DNA of 64,000 nucleotides, from NCBI RefSeq assembly GCF_019754295.1, contig NZ_VIRV01000012.1:1-64000 (forward strand). Reading direction: 5' to 3'. Under the pieces are notes generated by a model. That model saw only the letters and a program-made list of their open reading frames with translations, was not told the DNA's origin and searched no databases. This DNA comes from Sellimonas caecigallum (GTDB lineage Bacteria > Bacillota > Clostridia > Lachnospirales > Lachnospiraceae). Below, in pieces: positions 25,851-34,578 of the stretch (its first letter is position 1; the number at the start of each line of letters is the position of its first letter). Position numbers and translations under genes: made by a program.

Positions 25851-26280
25851 GAAAGCGTATCACGACTATTTTATATTGGAGACATACGAAGCGGGAATTT
25901 CGCTTGCCGGCACGGAAGTAAAATCCATGCGGATGGGAAAATGCAGCATCAAAGAATCCTTCATCCGCATTGAGAACGGCGAGGTATTTGTCTATGGAAT
26001 GCATATCAGTCCGTACGAAAAAGGAAATATTTTCAACAAAGACCCGCTTCGGGTCAGAAAACTTCTTCTGCACAAGCAGGAGATCCACAAACTTCTCGGA
26101 AAGATGAAGGAGAAAGGCATGACTCTTGTGCCCCTTCGGGTGTATCTGAAAGGAAGTCTTGTCAAAGTGGAGATCGGGCTTGCCAAAGGAAAGAAACTTT
26201 ATGACAAGAGGGCAGATATCGCAAAGAAAGATCAGACGCGTGAAGCGCAAAGAGATTTCAAAATCAGAAATTTTGGCTAG
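25813..26280 (+). CDS. smpB: SsrA-binding protein SmpB
   Basis: SmpB binds tmRNA and brings it to stalled ribosomes. The 155-residue protein has the oligonucleotide-binding barrel with [24 protein letters not shown] and KLLLHKQEI. Its C-terminal basic tail ([16 protein letters not shown]) folds in the decoding centre. Translation is coupled to rnr through a 38-base overlap. ssrA itself lies about 1.2 kb downstream, beyond two genes. Confidence 0.97.
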   Translation: MTKTNVKLIANNKKAYHDYFILETYEAGISLAGTEVKSMRMGKCSIKESFIRIENGEVFVYGMHISPYEKGNIFNKDPLRVRKLLLHKQEIHKLLGKMKEKGMTLVPLRVYLKGSLVKVEIGLAKGKKLYDKRADIAKKDQTREAQRDFKIRNFG

Positions 26281-26307
26281 AATCATTTTGGAAAGGAAGG
26301 TATAATA

Positions 26308-26550
26308 ATGGTACCGGTTACAAAAAAAGATCTGAGGACATTGGTTTCTCAGACCACGATCGAGACATACGAGGAAATGACGCCGCAGCTTGTGCAGCTC
26401 ATTGATATGACAAGAAAAGATGAGCGTTTAAGCGATGCGCAAAAATGGGATGAAATCTCTCTTCATATGCTGGGTTATGTAAAATCCTGCACAAATGAGA
26501 TCATCATCGAAGTTCTGGCGGAAATCCTCGGGTTGGACGACGAAGAATAA
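26308..26550 (+). CDS. small acidic protein of unknown function
   Basis: The 80-residue soluble protein is acidic and predicted mostly helical. It has no membrane segment, cysteine cluster or known domain. GGAAAGGAAGG lies about eight bases before the ATG, and the codon use matches its neighbours, so it is likely a real gene. It sits 27 bases after smpB and 26 bases before the esterase gene, inside the rnr-smpB-ssrA cluster. I do not recognise its family. Confidence 0.6.
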   Translation: MVPVTKKDLRTLVSQTTIETYEEMTPQLVQLIDMTRKDERLSDAQKWDEISLHMLGYVKSCTNEIIIEVLAEILGLDDEE

Positions 26551-26576
26551 TATACAGACAGTAGGAGGCCATGTAA

Positions 26577-27392
26577 ATGATACACAAAGAGATTCCCGTT
26601 ACAATAAATGGAAAAGAGACAGATGCCAGATTATATACGTATTTCTGGAGTAATTCAGAAGAATTGTATGACGGGAGGAAGAGGCCTTGCGTATTGATCT
26701 GCCCAGGTGGAGCGTATCGGATGACGTCGGACCGGGAGGCAGAAGGAGTAGCGGTCAAATTCATGGATATGGGGTGCCATGCGGCAGTCCTCCGCTACAC
26801 GACCGCTCCTTCGGAAGTATTCCCAGACGCATTTCTGGAAGTGGCTGCCTGCGTGAAAATGCTGAGAGAAAATGCAGAAAAATGGTATATTGACACGGAG
26901 AAGATACTTATTCAGGGATCTTCGGCCGGAGGACATCTGGCAGCTATGTACGGTACATACTGGAACAATGAAAAATTGGCGGAGATTCTTGATACTACAG
27001 TGGAAGAACTTCGTCCAAACGGACAAATCCTGAGTTATCCGGTCATCACGACAGGAAAGTTCCGGCACAAAGATACATTTCGGAATCTCCTGGGAGATCT
27101 GTGGGATGAATTCAAGGGAACCTGTTCCCTTGAATGGAATGTCTCAGAGAATACACCGAATACGTTTATATGGCATACTTTTACTGACGCCACTGTGCCG
27201 GTAGAAAATTCACTCATGTATGTCCAGGCGCTGGTAAAGGCGGATATACCGGTGGAATTCCATCTTTTCCCAGAAGGAGAACATGGTCTTGGGACGGCTA
27301 CACAGCTTAGTCTTGGAGCGGACGGAAGAGGCGTGCAGAGACAGTGTGCAAGGTGGATGCCGCTCGTAAAAGCCTGGATTGATACCTTGTGA
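26577..27392 (+). CDS. alpha/beta hydrolase, acetyl-esterase-like
   Basis: The 271-residue cytosolic enzyme belongs to the esterase/lipase (Aes/BD-FAE-like) group. The nucleophile elbow is GSSAGGH (Ser about residue 117). PGGAY replaces the common HGGG oxyanion motif. TDATVPVENS supplies the likely acid and GEHGLG the catalytic His (about residue 238). Relatives deacetylate xylan or short carbohydrate esters. AGGAGG precedes the ATG. It ends 70 bases before ssrA, whose own promoter lies between. No sugar genes adjoin it, so the substrate is open. Confidence 0.85.
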   Translation: MIHKEIPVTINGKETDARLYTYFWSNSEELYDGRKRPCVLICPGGAYRMTSDREAEGVAVKFMDMGCHAAVLRYTTAPSEVFPDAFLEVAACVKMLRENAEKWYIDTEKILIQGSSAGGHLAAMYGTYWNNEKLAEILDTTVEELRPNGQILSYPVITTGKFRHKDTFRNLLGDLWDEFKGTCSLEWNVSENTPNTFIWHTFTDATVPVENSLMYVQALVKADIPVEFHLFPEGEHGLGTATQLSLGADGRGVQRQCARWMPLVKAWIDTL

Positions 27393-27411
27393 TATGTGGA
27401 AAAGATTCCCC

Positions 27412-27441
27412 TTGACAGAAAAACTTTTCTGCGCATATAAT
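27412..27441 (+). promoter_or_regulatory. promoter of ssrA
   Basis: TTGACA (27412-27417), an 18-base spacer and TATAAT (27436-27441) give a near-consensus promoter about 20 bases ahead of the mature tmRNA start. Confidence 0.8.
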
Positions 27442-27461
27442 ATAATGTGTCTGCAGAACCA

Positions 27462-27812
27462 GGGCTTGTACTGGTTTCGACGGGGGTTTTGAAGTTGGAG
27501 AAGCCATCCGCGGGACGGGACCGCGCAGTAAACCGTAATCTAAAAATAAACGCAGACAATAATAAATTAGCGTACGCTGCCTAATTTCGGCAGCAGTCGG
27601 CCTTAGGCTTCCCGCAGCTTAAGCAACCGGCTTCGACTTTTGCGGGGCACTTCACTCCCAAAGCTTTGAGGGAATGGAAGATTTTATGAAGCTACCAAAG
27701 AAATCAGCCTGTCATTAGGCGGGTTTTCGAGGGAAACTTAAAATAATGACTGTGATGGGAGATGCTTCGATGGAGAGGCTTTCGGACGCGGGTTCGATTC
27801 CCGCCAGGTCCA
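27462..27812 (+). ncRNA. ssrA: transfer-messenger RNA (tmRNA)
   Basis: The 5' end GGGCTTG pairs with CAGGTCC at 27805-27811 to form the alanine-tRNA-like acceptor stem. TACTGGTTTCGACGGGG follows, as in all one-piece tmRNAs, and the 3' end has a T-arm (GCGGG-TTCGATT-CCCGC). The CCA end is not encoded. The tag frame at 27552-27584 starts at GCA and reads ADNNKLAYAA followed by TAA, ending in the degradation-type AA. It rescues stalled ribosomes together with SmpB, encoded just upstream. Confidence 0.96.
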
Positions 27813-27816
27813 TCTG

Positions 27817-27853
27817 AAAAGCGCCGTGTTTACGGTGCTTTTTCTATTTTTTG
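27817..27853 (+). terminator. terminator of ssrA
   Basis: AAAAGCGCCGT pairs with ACGGTGCTTTT over GTTT (one G-T pair) and is followed by T-rich sequence. Confidence 0.85.
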
Positions 27854-27883
27854 TTGTATATCTTCATCTAGAACTGCAGGGAA

Positions 27884-27908
27884 GGACCGTAACAGGTCCT
27901 TTTTTTTT
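27884..27908 (+). terminator. second terminator between ssrA and holin
   Basis: GGACC and GGTCC form a 5-bp hairpin with a 6-base loop, followed by nine T residues. It insulates the holin/amidase pair from ssrA transcription. Confidence 0.7.
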
Positions 27909-27982
27909 GCATAAAATGAAGAGAAAGGGCAGATCCGAAAGAATACTCTTTTCGGAAACCGAAAAAAGAAAGGACAGATATT

Positions 27983-28276
27983 ATGGAACAGATTACAAAT
28001 TATATCAAGCCGGAATTGATCGTGGTGGCCGTCGTGCTGTATATGATCGGGGCAGCGATCAAACGGACAAAGGCTGTAAAAGACAAATACATTCCGCTGA
28101 TCCTGGGGGCGGCTGGGATCGCGTTTTGCGCAGTCTGGGTACTGGCAAACTGTCCGTTTGGATCAGGAAGAGAAATTGCGATGGCGGTATTTACGGCGGT
28201 CGTTCAGGGAATCCTTGTGGCAGGAGCAAGCACCTATGTGAATCAGGTCGTCAAACAGCTTCACAAGGAGGAATAA
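27983..28276 (+). CDS. phage-type holin
   Basis: The 97-residue protein has two to three hydrophobic helices and a charged C-terminus. It resembles the phage holin family found with clostridial endolysins (Phage_holin_5-like). Holins open the membrane so that an endolysin can reach the wall. GAAAGGACAG precedes the ATG. The amidase gene begins four bases after its stop, so the two form a lysis cassette. No other phage genes are present in the window, which suggests a remnant or a domesticated lysis pair next to ssrA. Confidence 0.8.
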   Translation: MEQITNYIKPELIVVAVVLYMIGAAIKRTKAVKDKYIPLILGAAGIAFCAVWVLANCPFGSGREIAMAVFTAVVQGILVAGASTYVNQVVKQLHKEE

Positions 28277-28279
28277 GCT

Positions 28280-29683
28280 ATGACAGTCTACAACGTACAT
28301 GCAGGACATTGTCCTCAGGGGAAAGGGGCTTATGGTGCCGTAGGGATTCTGAAAGAATCGGTGGAAAATCGTCTCGTCAAAGATGAAGTCATCCGTCTTC
28401 TCCGCGTGGAAGGGCACACGGTTTATGATTGTACCTGTGAGGAGAATACAACACAGGATGGATGTCTTCGGAAAATTGTCACAAAATGTAATCAGCACAA
28501 TGTGGCGCTTGATGTATCGATCCACCTAAACAGCGGCCGAAACGACTACAAAGGAGATAACAGCACCGGCGGAACAGAAGTTTGGAATTATGATACGAGG
28601 ACGAAGGTAATTTCCGACCGTATCTGTTCAAACATTGCAAAAGAGCTTGGTATCCGGAACAGGGGCACGAAGTACAACAAAAATCTGTATGTGCTGAACA
28701 GTACAAATTCCCCGGCACTTCTTGTGGAGTGCTGCTTTGTGGATGATAAAGACGATGCTGATCATTGGAATGCGAAGAAATGTGCCAAGGCGATCGCAGA
28801 AGGAATCCTGAATAAAACCATATCTTCCGGTTTTTCGAAGCCGGAAAACCCTCCAAAACCAGTCAATCCGGATGGCGAAGTAAAAGACAATGCCGGAATG
28901 TTCCAAGAGAAAAAGGACCGTACAGGAGAAGTGTCTTACCAGGGGCATCTCCGGCAGATCGGATGGGCAAACTGGCAGTGCGACGGAAGGATGATCGGAA
29001 GCATAGGCCAGAACAGAAGGATCGAAGCCCTTCGGATCAAGCCGGTAAATCATATGGATGTCACAGTTCATATCCGGAACATTGGAGATAAAGTGTATAA
29101 GAATATCACAAAAGATACAGTCATAGGTACAACAAAACAGAGCCTCCGTCTCGAAGCGATGAAGATCGAATCGGGCGATACTGTGTATCTCTACCGTGTA
29201 CATCAGAAAGATATTGGATGGTCCAGGTGGTGCGTAAATGGACAGTGGGCAGGCGTCAAAGGCAAGAGCAAACAGATCGAGGCCGTAGAGATCAAAGCGG
29301 CTAATATCGCTTATCTCGCACATGTGCAGGGAGCCGGCGATACAGGCTGGATGGCAGACGGCATGACAGCCGGCACCATCGGGCAGCAGAAACGAATGGA
29401 AGCGCTCCGGATCAAATCCCAACATTGCGGCAAAGTATATGCGCAGGCTCACATCCAAGGGATCGGCTGGAAAGATTTTGGGGAAATAGACCAGAATACG
29501 GTTATCGGAACTGTTGGGGAAGACAAACGACTGGAATGTCTGAGATTAAAAGGCAATTTCGAGTGGAGGGCGCATATTCAGGGAACCGGGTGGACGGCCT
29601 GGACAAAAGCGGACGGAGTGGTCACACTCGGTACGGTTGGGCAGAGTCTTCGTCTTGAAGCAATCGAAATGAGAAAAGGATAA
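28280..29683 (+). CDS. N-acetylmuramoyl-L-alanine amidase with six ChW repeats
   Basis: Residues 1-180 form an Amidase_3 catalytic domain that cleaves the bond between MurNAc and L-Ala. Zinc ligands and catalytic residues are visible: His10 (AGH), an Glu in KESVEN, His in VSIHLNS and Glu in LLVECCFV. A Pro/Asn-rich linker (about 190-215) leads into six ChW repeats (about 215-467), each about 40 residues with GW or GD turns. There is no signal peptide, as is usual for endolysins that use a holin. ACAAGGAGG precedes the ATG. The ChW modules match those of the secreted protein at 4720-8745 and probably bind the host wall. Confidence 0.9.
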   Translation: MTVYNVHAGHCPQGKGAYGAVGILKESVENRLVKDEVIRLLRVEGHTVYDCTCEENTTQDGCLRKIVTKCNQHNVALDVSIHLNSGRNDYKGDNSTGGTEVWNYDTRTKVISDRICSNIAKELGIRNRGTKYNKNLYVLNSTNSPALLVECCFVDDKDDADHWNAKKCAKAIAEGILNKTISSGFSKPENPPKPVNPDGEVKDNAGMFQEKKDRTGEVSYQGHLRQIGWANWQCDGRMIGSIGQNRRIEALRIKPVNHMDVTVHIRNIGDKVYKNITKDTVIGTTKQSLRLEAMKIESGDTVYLYRVHQKDIGWSRWCVNGQWAGVKGKSKQIEAVEIKAANIAYLAHVQGAGDTGWMADGMTAGTIGQQKRMEALRIKSQHCGKVYAQAHIQGIGWKDFGEIDQNTVIGTVGEDKRLECLRLKGNFEWRAHIQGTGWTAWTKADGVVTLGTVGQSLRLEAIEMRKG

Positions 29684-29809
29684 GAAATATCATCCAGGGC
29701 AAGATCCGGAGAATATCACTGTATCTTCATATTGTGTTTCGTGTGGTATAGTGTTATCTTTAGAACGGAAGATGAAAGAATATATATAGAAAGATATGGA
29801 AAAGTACAA

Positions 29810-32800
29810 ATGAAAAAGACAAGAAGAACAAAAGGTGCCAGGGCATTGGCTTGTGTCCTCATCCTGTCACTTGCAGTATCTGTTCTTTCTGGATGCGGAG
29901 GAAGCAATGTATATGCAAAGGAGACAAAGATTATCGATCTGCGTACAGACGGTGTGGAAAATCCTGTGGGGATCGACAATGCTGCACCTCGATTTAGCTG
30001 GAAGATGAAGTCTGGAAAAATCGGAATCCGCCAGATAGCCTACCAGATTGTTGTGAAAGAGGAAGATGGAAATACGGTATGGGATTCCGGAAGAGTAAAA
30101 AATGCGGAATCTGCAGATATCCGCTATGGCGGCGAAAAGTTAGAACCGAAAACACGATATAAATGGACAGTAAAGGTAGAAGATGAAGAAGAAAATATCT
30201 ATACGTCAAAACCTGCGTATTTTGAGACCGCTTTGATGGATGAGACACTTGCTTCATGGGATAATGCCAATTGGATCGGGCCAGATGAAACTGCATTTGA
30301 TGCGGCTTCTTCTGTATATTTCCATATCCGGACAGAAGTGCAGATGGATAAAAATTCTGGAAAAGCATCGCTGATCTTCGGGGCAAATGATGAACGGCTG
30401 AAGGATCCATACAGGAATGCAGAGCATATGGCAGGAGAACACTATTTTCGGGTCGAGCTGGACGTGTCTCAAATGAAGAATGGGAAAGGCGCTGCCCTTC
30501 GCATCTATCGTGTTGGGTACCAGAAAACAGACCGTAAAGACACACCGCTTTTTTCGGTCTCAGCAGCGTCTGTGAAAGCTGCAAATCTGGATCGGATTTT
30601 TACTCAGAAAAACAGATTTTCTGCCCATCAGCTGGATCTGCAGGTAAGCCAGGGGAAGATGCAGATCTGGATTGACGGACAGGCAGTCATACTCAGTGAT
30701 CAGGGCAACAAAATGATCCTGGATCTGACAAGCTCTTATGGAATTTACCCGTATCTGAACTCGGTTGGTTTTTACGCTGATCCCGGTGGGAAGGCTGTTT
30801 ACAAGAATTATCAGATCTGTAATACGGGGTATGGAACGGGCGTCCTTTTTGACGAAAATACGGGTGCCGGGATACGCATATTCGACGGTAATGAAGGAGT
30901 GTCAGTAGAAGGGAACGTGATTACGGTAGATGGAGGAAAAAATGGAATCCTCTGTTGTGCGGATCCAAGCTTTGGTGCGTCTCCGATGCTGCGAAAAGAG
31001 TTCCATGTCAAGGAAAATATAGAGAAAGCAAGACTGTACATCAGCGCCCGCGGAATCTATGAGGCAAAGATCAATGGAAAGCGGACGGACGACTCCTGGT
31101 ATCAGCCAGGAAATGCGGAATATCGCGAAGAGATGCCATATCAGACATATGATATCACAGAGCTCGTGAAAGAAGGAGACAATGCAATTGGAGTCTGCCT
31201 TGGAAGAGGATGGTGGAGCGGATATCTTTCTCCGAAAGAAGAAAATCATGACTACTACGGAGAGGTCAACGCGCTGCTTGCAAAGATCGAGATTCAATAC
31301 GCTGACGGGACAAAAGATACGATCGTGAGCGATCCGTCCTGGCAGTATTACGGAGACGGGCCTCTCAGATCAGATTCCTTTTACCATGGTGTCCGGTACG
31401 ATGCGGGAAAAGAGAAGCAGGTTCTGGGATTTTCGAAAGCAGAGTACGAAAACGCCGAACTCAGATCCGCCAAAGTGATCGATGTGAGAAAAGAATTTTC
31501 AGATTACAAGATGAAGGCAAGATGTGCAGGTGCTGTACATAAAGTCGGGCAGAAAAAGGTAAAGAAAGCGCTTGGCGAATCACGGGAAGGTTCCAGATCT
31601 TATATATACGATATGGGAGAAAATATAGCCGGTGTGCCGAGCATAACGATCCCAAAAGAATATGCCGATGAGGGAAGCGTGATCACGGTCAGATATGCGG
31701 AGATGCTCTATCCGGACACGGAAGAATACAAAGAGAGAGATTTGGATGGACTTTTGATGACGGAAAATTACCGTACGGCGCTCTCGACTGATATTTACAC
31801 TATGTCTGATGAAGAACTTGTCATCGAGCCGCATTTTACTTTGCACGGCGGTAGATATATTGAGATTACCGGACTGAAAAAAGAACTTCCAAAGGATTAT
31901 ATCCGGATGCTCGTCCTGTCGTCAGGGGAACTGACGGCTCGATATGAAAGTTCAGATCAGCTTGTAAACCTCCTGTTTCAGAATATACAGAATTCCCAGA
32001 CAAGCAATTTCATCTCTTACCCGACAGACTGTCCCCAGAGGGATGAACGGCTTGGATGGCTTGGGGATGCACAGATTTATGCAAAAGCGGCATCCTATCA
32101 GGGGGATGTGTATGAATTTTACAGGCGCTGGCTTGACACTGTCCGCGCAGAACAGGCTGAGAACGGAGAACTTCCAGCTTATGCGCCTTCCTATGACAAG
32201 ATAGAAAACGGAACGGTACGGCTGGGAAGTGATGCAGAATGGGATGGTATCGTCTGGAAAAGCGCCATCGCAGTGATCCCATATACTTTATATCTGCAAA
32301 CCGGGAGAAAGGAGATTGTGGAGGAAAATATCGAGGCGGTGTACAGGTATATCAAGTACCTGGACAGTGTAGATTTCCGGTATGCGAATGCTAATAAAGT
32401 GATCCAGACGGAGAAAGCACTTCCAGGGAAAACAGGATTTCTTGCAGACTGGCTTGGCAGAGTGGAGACAGACGAGACACTGATCAATCATGCATACTAT
32501 GTGTACATGCTGAAGATCGCATCGGAAATGGCTGGAATTGCAGGTCAAAAGGAGATGGAATCAGAGCTTTGCTCCATGCATGAGCTGGCAAAGAACGCAT
32601 GGAATACAATTTATATCGATGAAAAAAATGGAATGACGAGAGGAGCAGATGGCAAAATCCAGAATACCCAGGCGTCTTATGCAGTTCCGCTGAGTCTGAA
32701 TGTCATCTCTGAAAAGACCGCGCAAAAAGCAGCGGAAAATCTGGATAGACTCATCAAAGAACCGCAGCCGGGGAAGGATGGGGAAGGCGGAGAAATTCTT

Positions 32801-33427
32801 CCGTATACATTGACGACCGGATTTGCAGGGACATCGAATCTTGTGAAAGCACTGAGCAAATATGGATATGCAGATACGACAAACAGGCTTCTGCAGTCAA
32901 AAGACTATGCGTCGTGGCTGTATCCTGTTGTTCTTGGAGCAACAAGTATCTGGGAGCGTTTTGATTCTTATACGGAAGAAACCGGGTTCGGGAACAATCA
33001 CATGAATTCTTTTAACCATTATGCTTTGGGGGCGGTTTTTGAATGGATGATGGAATACCAACTTGGAATATGCGCGGATAAGAAAAATCCGGGTTATAAA
33101 AAATTTATCCTGCAGCCGTCTGCCGGAGGAACGTTTACATCCGCAAAGGGAAGCTTCCAGTCGCCATACGGAGAGATTGTGAGCGGCTGGACGGCGGAAG
33201 ATGGAAAAATTCATACATATGAGGCGGTCATTCCGCCAAATACAAGTGCAGTGTTATATCTGCCTGTCGAAAAAGCAGTGGATGCAGACTCGATCAAGGG
33301 AGCTATTTTTCAGGAAATGGCAGAATGGAATGGACAGAAATGTGCAAAAATCTTTCTTGAAGCAGGATCCTATCAATTTAAGATCAATGGGAACCGGATA
33401 AAAACAGAATATTTGAAAACATCTTAG
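29810..33427 (+). CDS. GH78 alpha-L-rhamnosidase lipoprotein
   Basis: The 1205-residue protein starts with a lipoprotein signal peptide and lipobox LSGC, so it is anchored outside the membrane. An N-terminal fibronectin-like domain (about 30-125) is followed by a beta-rich insert, then the GH78 domains and an (alpha/alpha)6 barrel (about 730-1100). It shows YPTDCPQRDERLGWLGDAQ and GSDAEWDGIVWKSAIAV, which carry the conserved acidic residues. A C-terminal beta domain closes it. It releases rhamnose from plant glycosides or polysaccharides. I placed the start at ATG 29810, since upstream residues do not look like a signal peptide. No rhamnose uptake or catabolic genes adjoin it. Confidence 0.88.
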   Translation: MKKTRRTKGARALACVLILSLAVSVLSGCGGSNVYAKETKIIDLRTDGVENPVGIDNAAPRFSWKMKSGKIGIRQIAYQIVVKEEDGNTVWDSGRVKNAESADIRYGGEKLEPKTRYKWTVKVEDEEENIYTSKPAYFETALMDETLASWDNANWIGPDETAFDAASSVYFHIRTEVQMDKNSGKASLIFGANDERLKDPYRNAEHMAGEHYFRVELDVSQMKNGKGAALRIYRVGYQKTDRKDTPLFSVSAASVKAANLDRIFTQKNRFSAHQLDLQVSQGKMQIWIDGQAVILSDQGNKMILDLTSSYGIYPYLNSVGFYADPGGKAVYKNYQICNTGYGTGVLFDENTGAGIRIFDGNEGVSVEGNVITVDGGKNGILCCADPSFGASPMLRKEFHVKENIEKARLYISARGIYEAKINGKRTDDSWYQPGNAEYREEMPYQTYDITELVKEGDNAIGVCLGRGWWSGYLSPKEENHDYYGEVNALLAKIEIQYADGTKDTIVSDPSWQYYGDGPLRSDSFYHGVRYDAGKEKQVLGFSKAEYENAELRSAKVIDVRKEFSDYKMKARCAGAVHKVGQKKVKKALGESREGSRSYIYDMGENIAGVPSITIPKEYADEGSVITVRYAEMLYPDTEEYKERDLDGLLMTENYRTALSTDIYTMSDEELVIEPHFTLHGGRYIEITGLKKELPKDYIRMLVLSSGELTARYESSDQLVNLLFQNIQNSQTSNFISYPTDCPQRDERLGWLGDAQIYAKAASYQGDVYEFYRRWLDTVRAEQAENGELPAYAPSYDKIENGTVRLGSDAEWDGIVWKSAIAVIPYTLYLQTGRKEIVEENIEAVYRYIKYLDSVDFRYANANKVIQTEKALPGKTGFLADWLGRVETDETLINHAYYVYMLKIASEMAGIAGQKEMESELCSMHELAKNAWNTIYIDEKNGMTRGADGKIQNTQASYAVPLSLNVISEKTAQKAAENLDRLIKEPQPGKDGEGGEILPYTLTTGFAGTSNLVKALSKYGYADTTNRLLQSKDYASWLYPVVLGATSIWERFDSYTEETGFGNNHMNSFNHYALGAVFEWMMEYQLGICADKKNPGYKKFILQPSAGGTFTSAKGSFQSPYGEIVSGWTAEDGKIHTYEAVIPPNTSAVLYLPVEKAVDADSIKGAIFQEMAEWNGQKCAKIFLEAGSYQFKINGNRIKTEYLKTS

Positions 33428-33435
33428 AGGAAAAG

Positions 33436-33465
33436 GAGAGGTAAGGAAGCCTCTCTTTCTTTTTT
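33436..33465 (+). terminator. terminator of the rhamnosidase gene
   Basis: GAGAGG (33436-33441) pairs with CCTCTC (33450-33455), followed by TTTCTTTTTT. Confidence 0.8.
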
Positions 33466-33541
33466 GCCTGCTGCGTATGAGAGAGAAGAAAATATTTCGG
33501 CAAGATGGTTTTAAGGATGAGACGTGACGGAATATGACTGA

Positions 33542-33619
33542 TTGTGAATATATAACAAAAAATAATATGATATTTTGTGAATATGTATGATTGAATATGA
33601 ACGAAAATGATTGTATAAT
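33542..33619 (+). promoter_or_regulatory. promoter and repeat operators of the fructose operon
   Basis: TTGAAT (33591-33596), 17 bases and TATAAT (33614-33619) form the promoter. TTGTGAATAT occurs at 33542-33551 and again at 33575-33584, 33 bases apart, or about three helical turns. A shorter relative, TTGAATATGA, overlaps the -35. These are candidate sites for the DeoR-type regulator at the end of the operon. Confidence 0.6.
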
Positions 33620-33644
33620 AGATTCAGAAAGTGAGGAAGAGAAC

Positions 33645-34547
33645 ATGATCTATACTGTTACTTTTAACCCATCGCTGGATTATATCATAACTGTGGATGA
33701 TTTCCGCATGGGAAAGACGAATCGGACGACAACTGAACAGATGATGCCGGGAGGTAAGGGAATCAATGTATCCACAGTACTGCAAAATCTGGGAGTGGAA
33801 AATACAGCGCTTGGATTTCTGGCCGGTTTTGTAGGTGAAGAGATTGGAAGACAGGCAGAAAAACTTGGCATCCGTCATGACTTTATCCGAATTTCGGGAG
33901 GCTGTTCCCGGATCAATATAAAAATGAAGGATTTTGACGGAACTGAGATAAACGGACAAGGTCCGGTTATTTCGAGGAAAGATGTGGGTCAGCTTATGGA
34001 AAAGCTGGATCAGCTGAAAGACGGAGATATACTTGTTCTTGCGGGAAGCATCCCAGGAAGCATGCCGCCTTCCATCTACCGGGATATTCTCCGGAGACTG
34101 TCCGGGAAGGGGATACGGTTTGTTGTGGATGCGACAAAGGAACTTCTGATGAATGTGCTGGAATACGCTCCGTTTCTGATCAAGCCGAACAATCATGAGT
34201 TGGGAGAAATTTTCGGCGTGGAACTTTCCACACGGGAATCTGTTGTCCCATATGCAGAAAAAATGAAAGAAAAAGGTGCACAGAACGTGCTCGTGTCCAT
34301 GGCAGGGGAAGGCGCGGTGCTCCTGGATGAAAACGGGACAGTCCATATGCTGCCGGCTCCACAAGGGACGCTTGTCAATGCAGTGGGAGCGGGGGACTCT
34401 ATGGTTGCAGGATTTCTTGCAGGATGGGACAGAAAGCACGACTACGATTACGCATTCAAAATGGGGATTTCGGCAGGCAGCGCCAGTGCATTTTCAGAGT
34501 TTCTGGCGACAGAAGAAGAAATCCAAAAAGTTTATGAGATGTTATAA
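33645..34547 (+). CDS. fruK: 1-phosphofructokinase
   Basis: This 300-residue PfkB-family kinase phosphorylates fructose-1-phosphate to fructose-1,6-bisphosphate. It begins MIYTVTFNPSLDY, has the GGKGINVS substrate loop (about 38-45) and ends with the ATP/anion-hole motif NAVGAGDSMVAGF, whose Asp is catalytic (about residue 249). ATG 33645 follows GAGGAAG and matches the usual family start. It is first in an operon with the fructose PTS and a DeoR regulator. LacC-type tagatose-6-phosphate kinase is the family alternative, but the neighbours favour FruK. Confidence 0.92.
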   Translation: MIYTVTFNPSLDYIITVDDFRMGKTNRTTTEQMMPGGKGINVSTVLQNLGVENTALGFLAGFVGEEIGRQAEKLGIRHDFIRISGGCSRINIKMKDFDGTEINGQGPVISRKDVGQLMEKLDQLKDGDILVLAGSIPGSMPPSIYRDILRRLSGKGIRFVVDATKELLMNVLEYAPFLIKPNNHELGEIFGVELSTRESVVPYAEKMKEKGAQNVLVSMAGEGAVLLDENGTVHMLPAPQGTLVNAVGAGDSMVAGFLAGWDRKHDYDYAFKMGISAGSASAFSEFLATEEEIQKVYEML

Positions 34548-34578
34548 AATCATTTTTGAAAAGGGAGGAGAAATTAAG

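Noticed and set aside
27983-29683. Complete prophage integrated at ssrA
   Set aside because: No integrase, portal, terminase, capsid or tail gene is present, and no copy of the tmRNA 3' end follows within the window.
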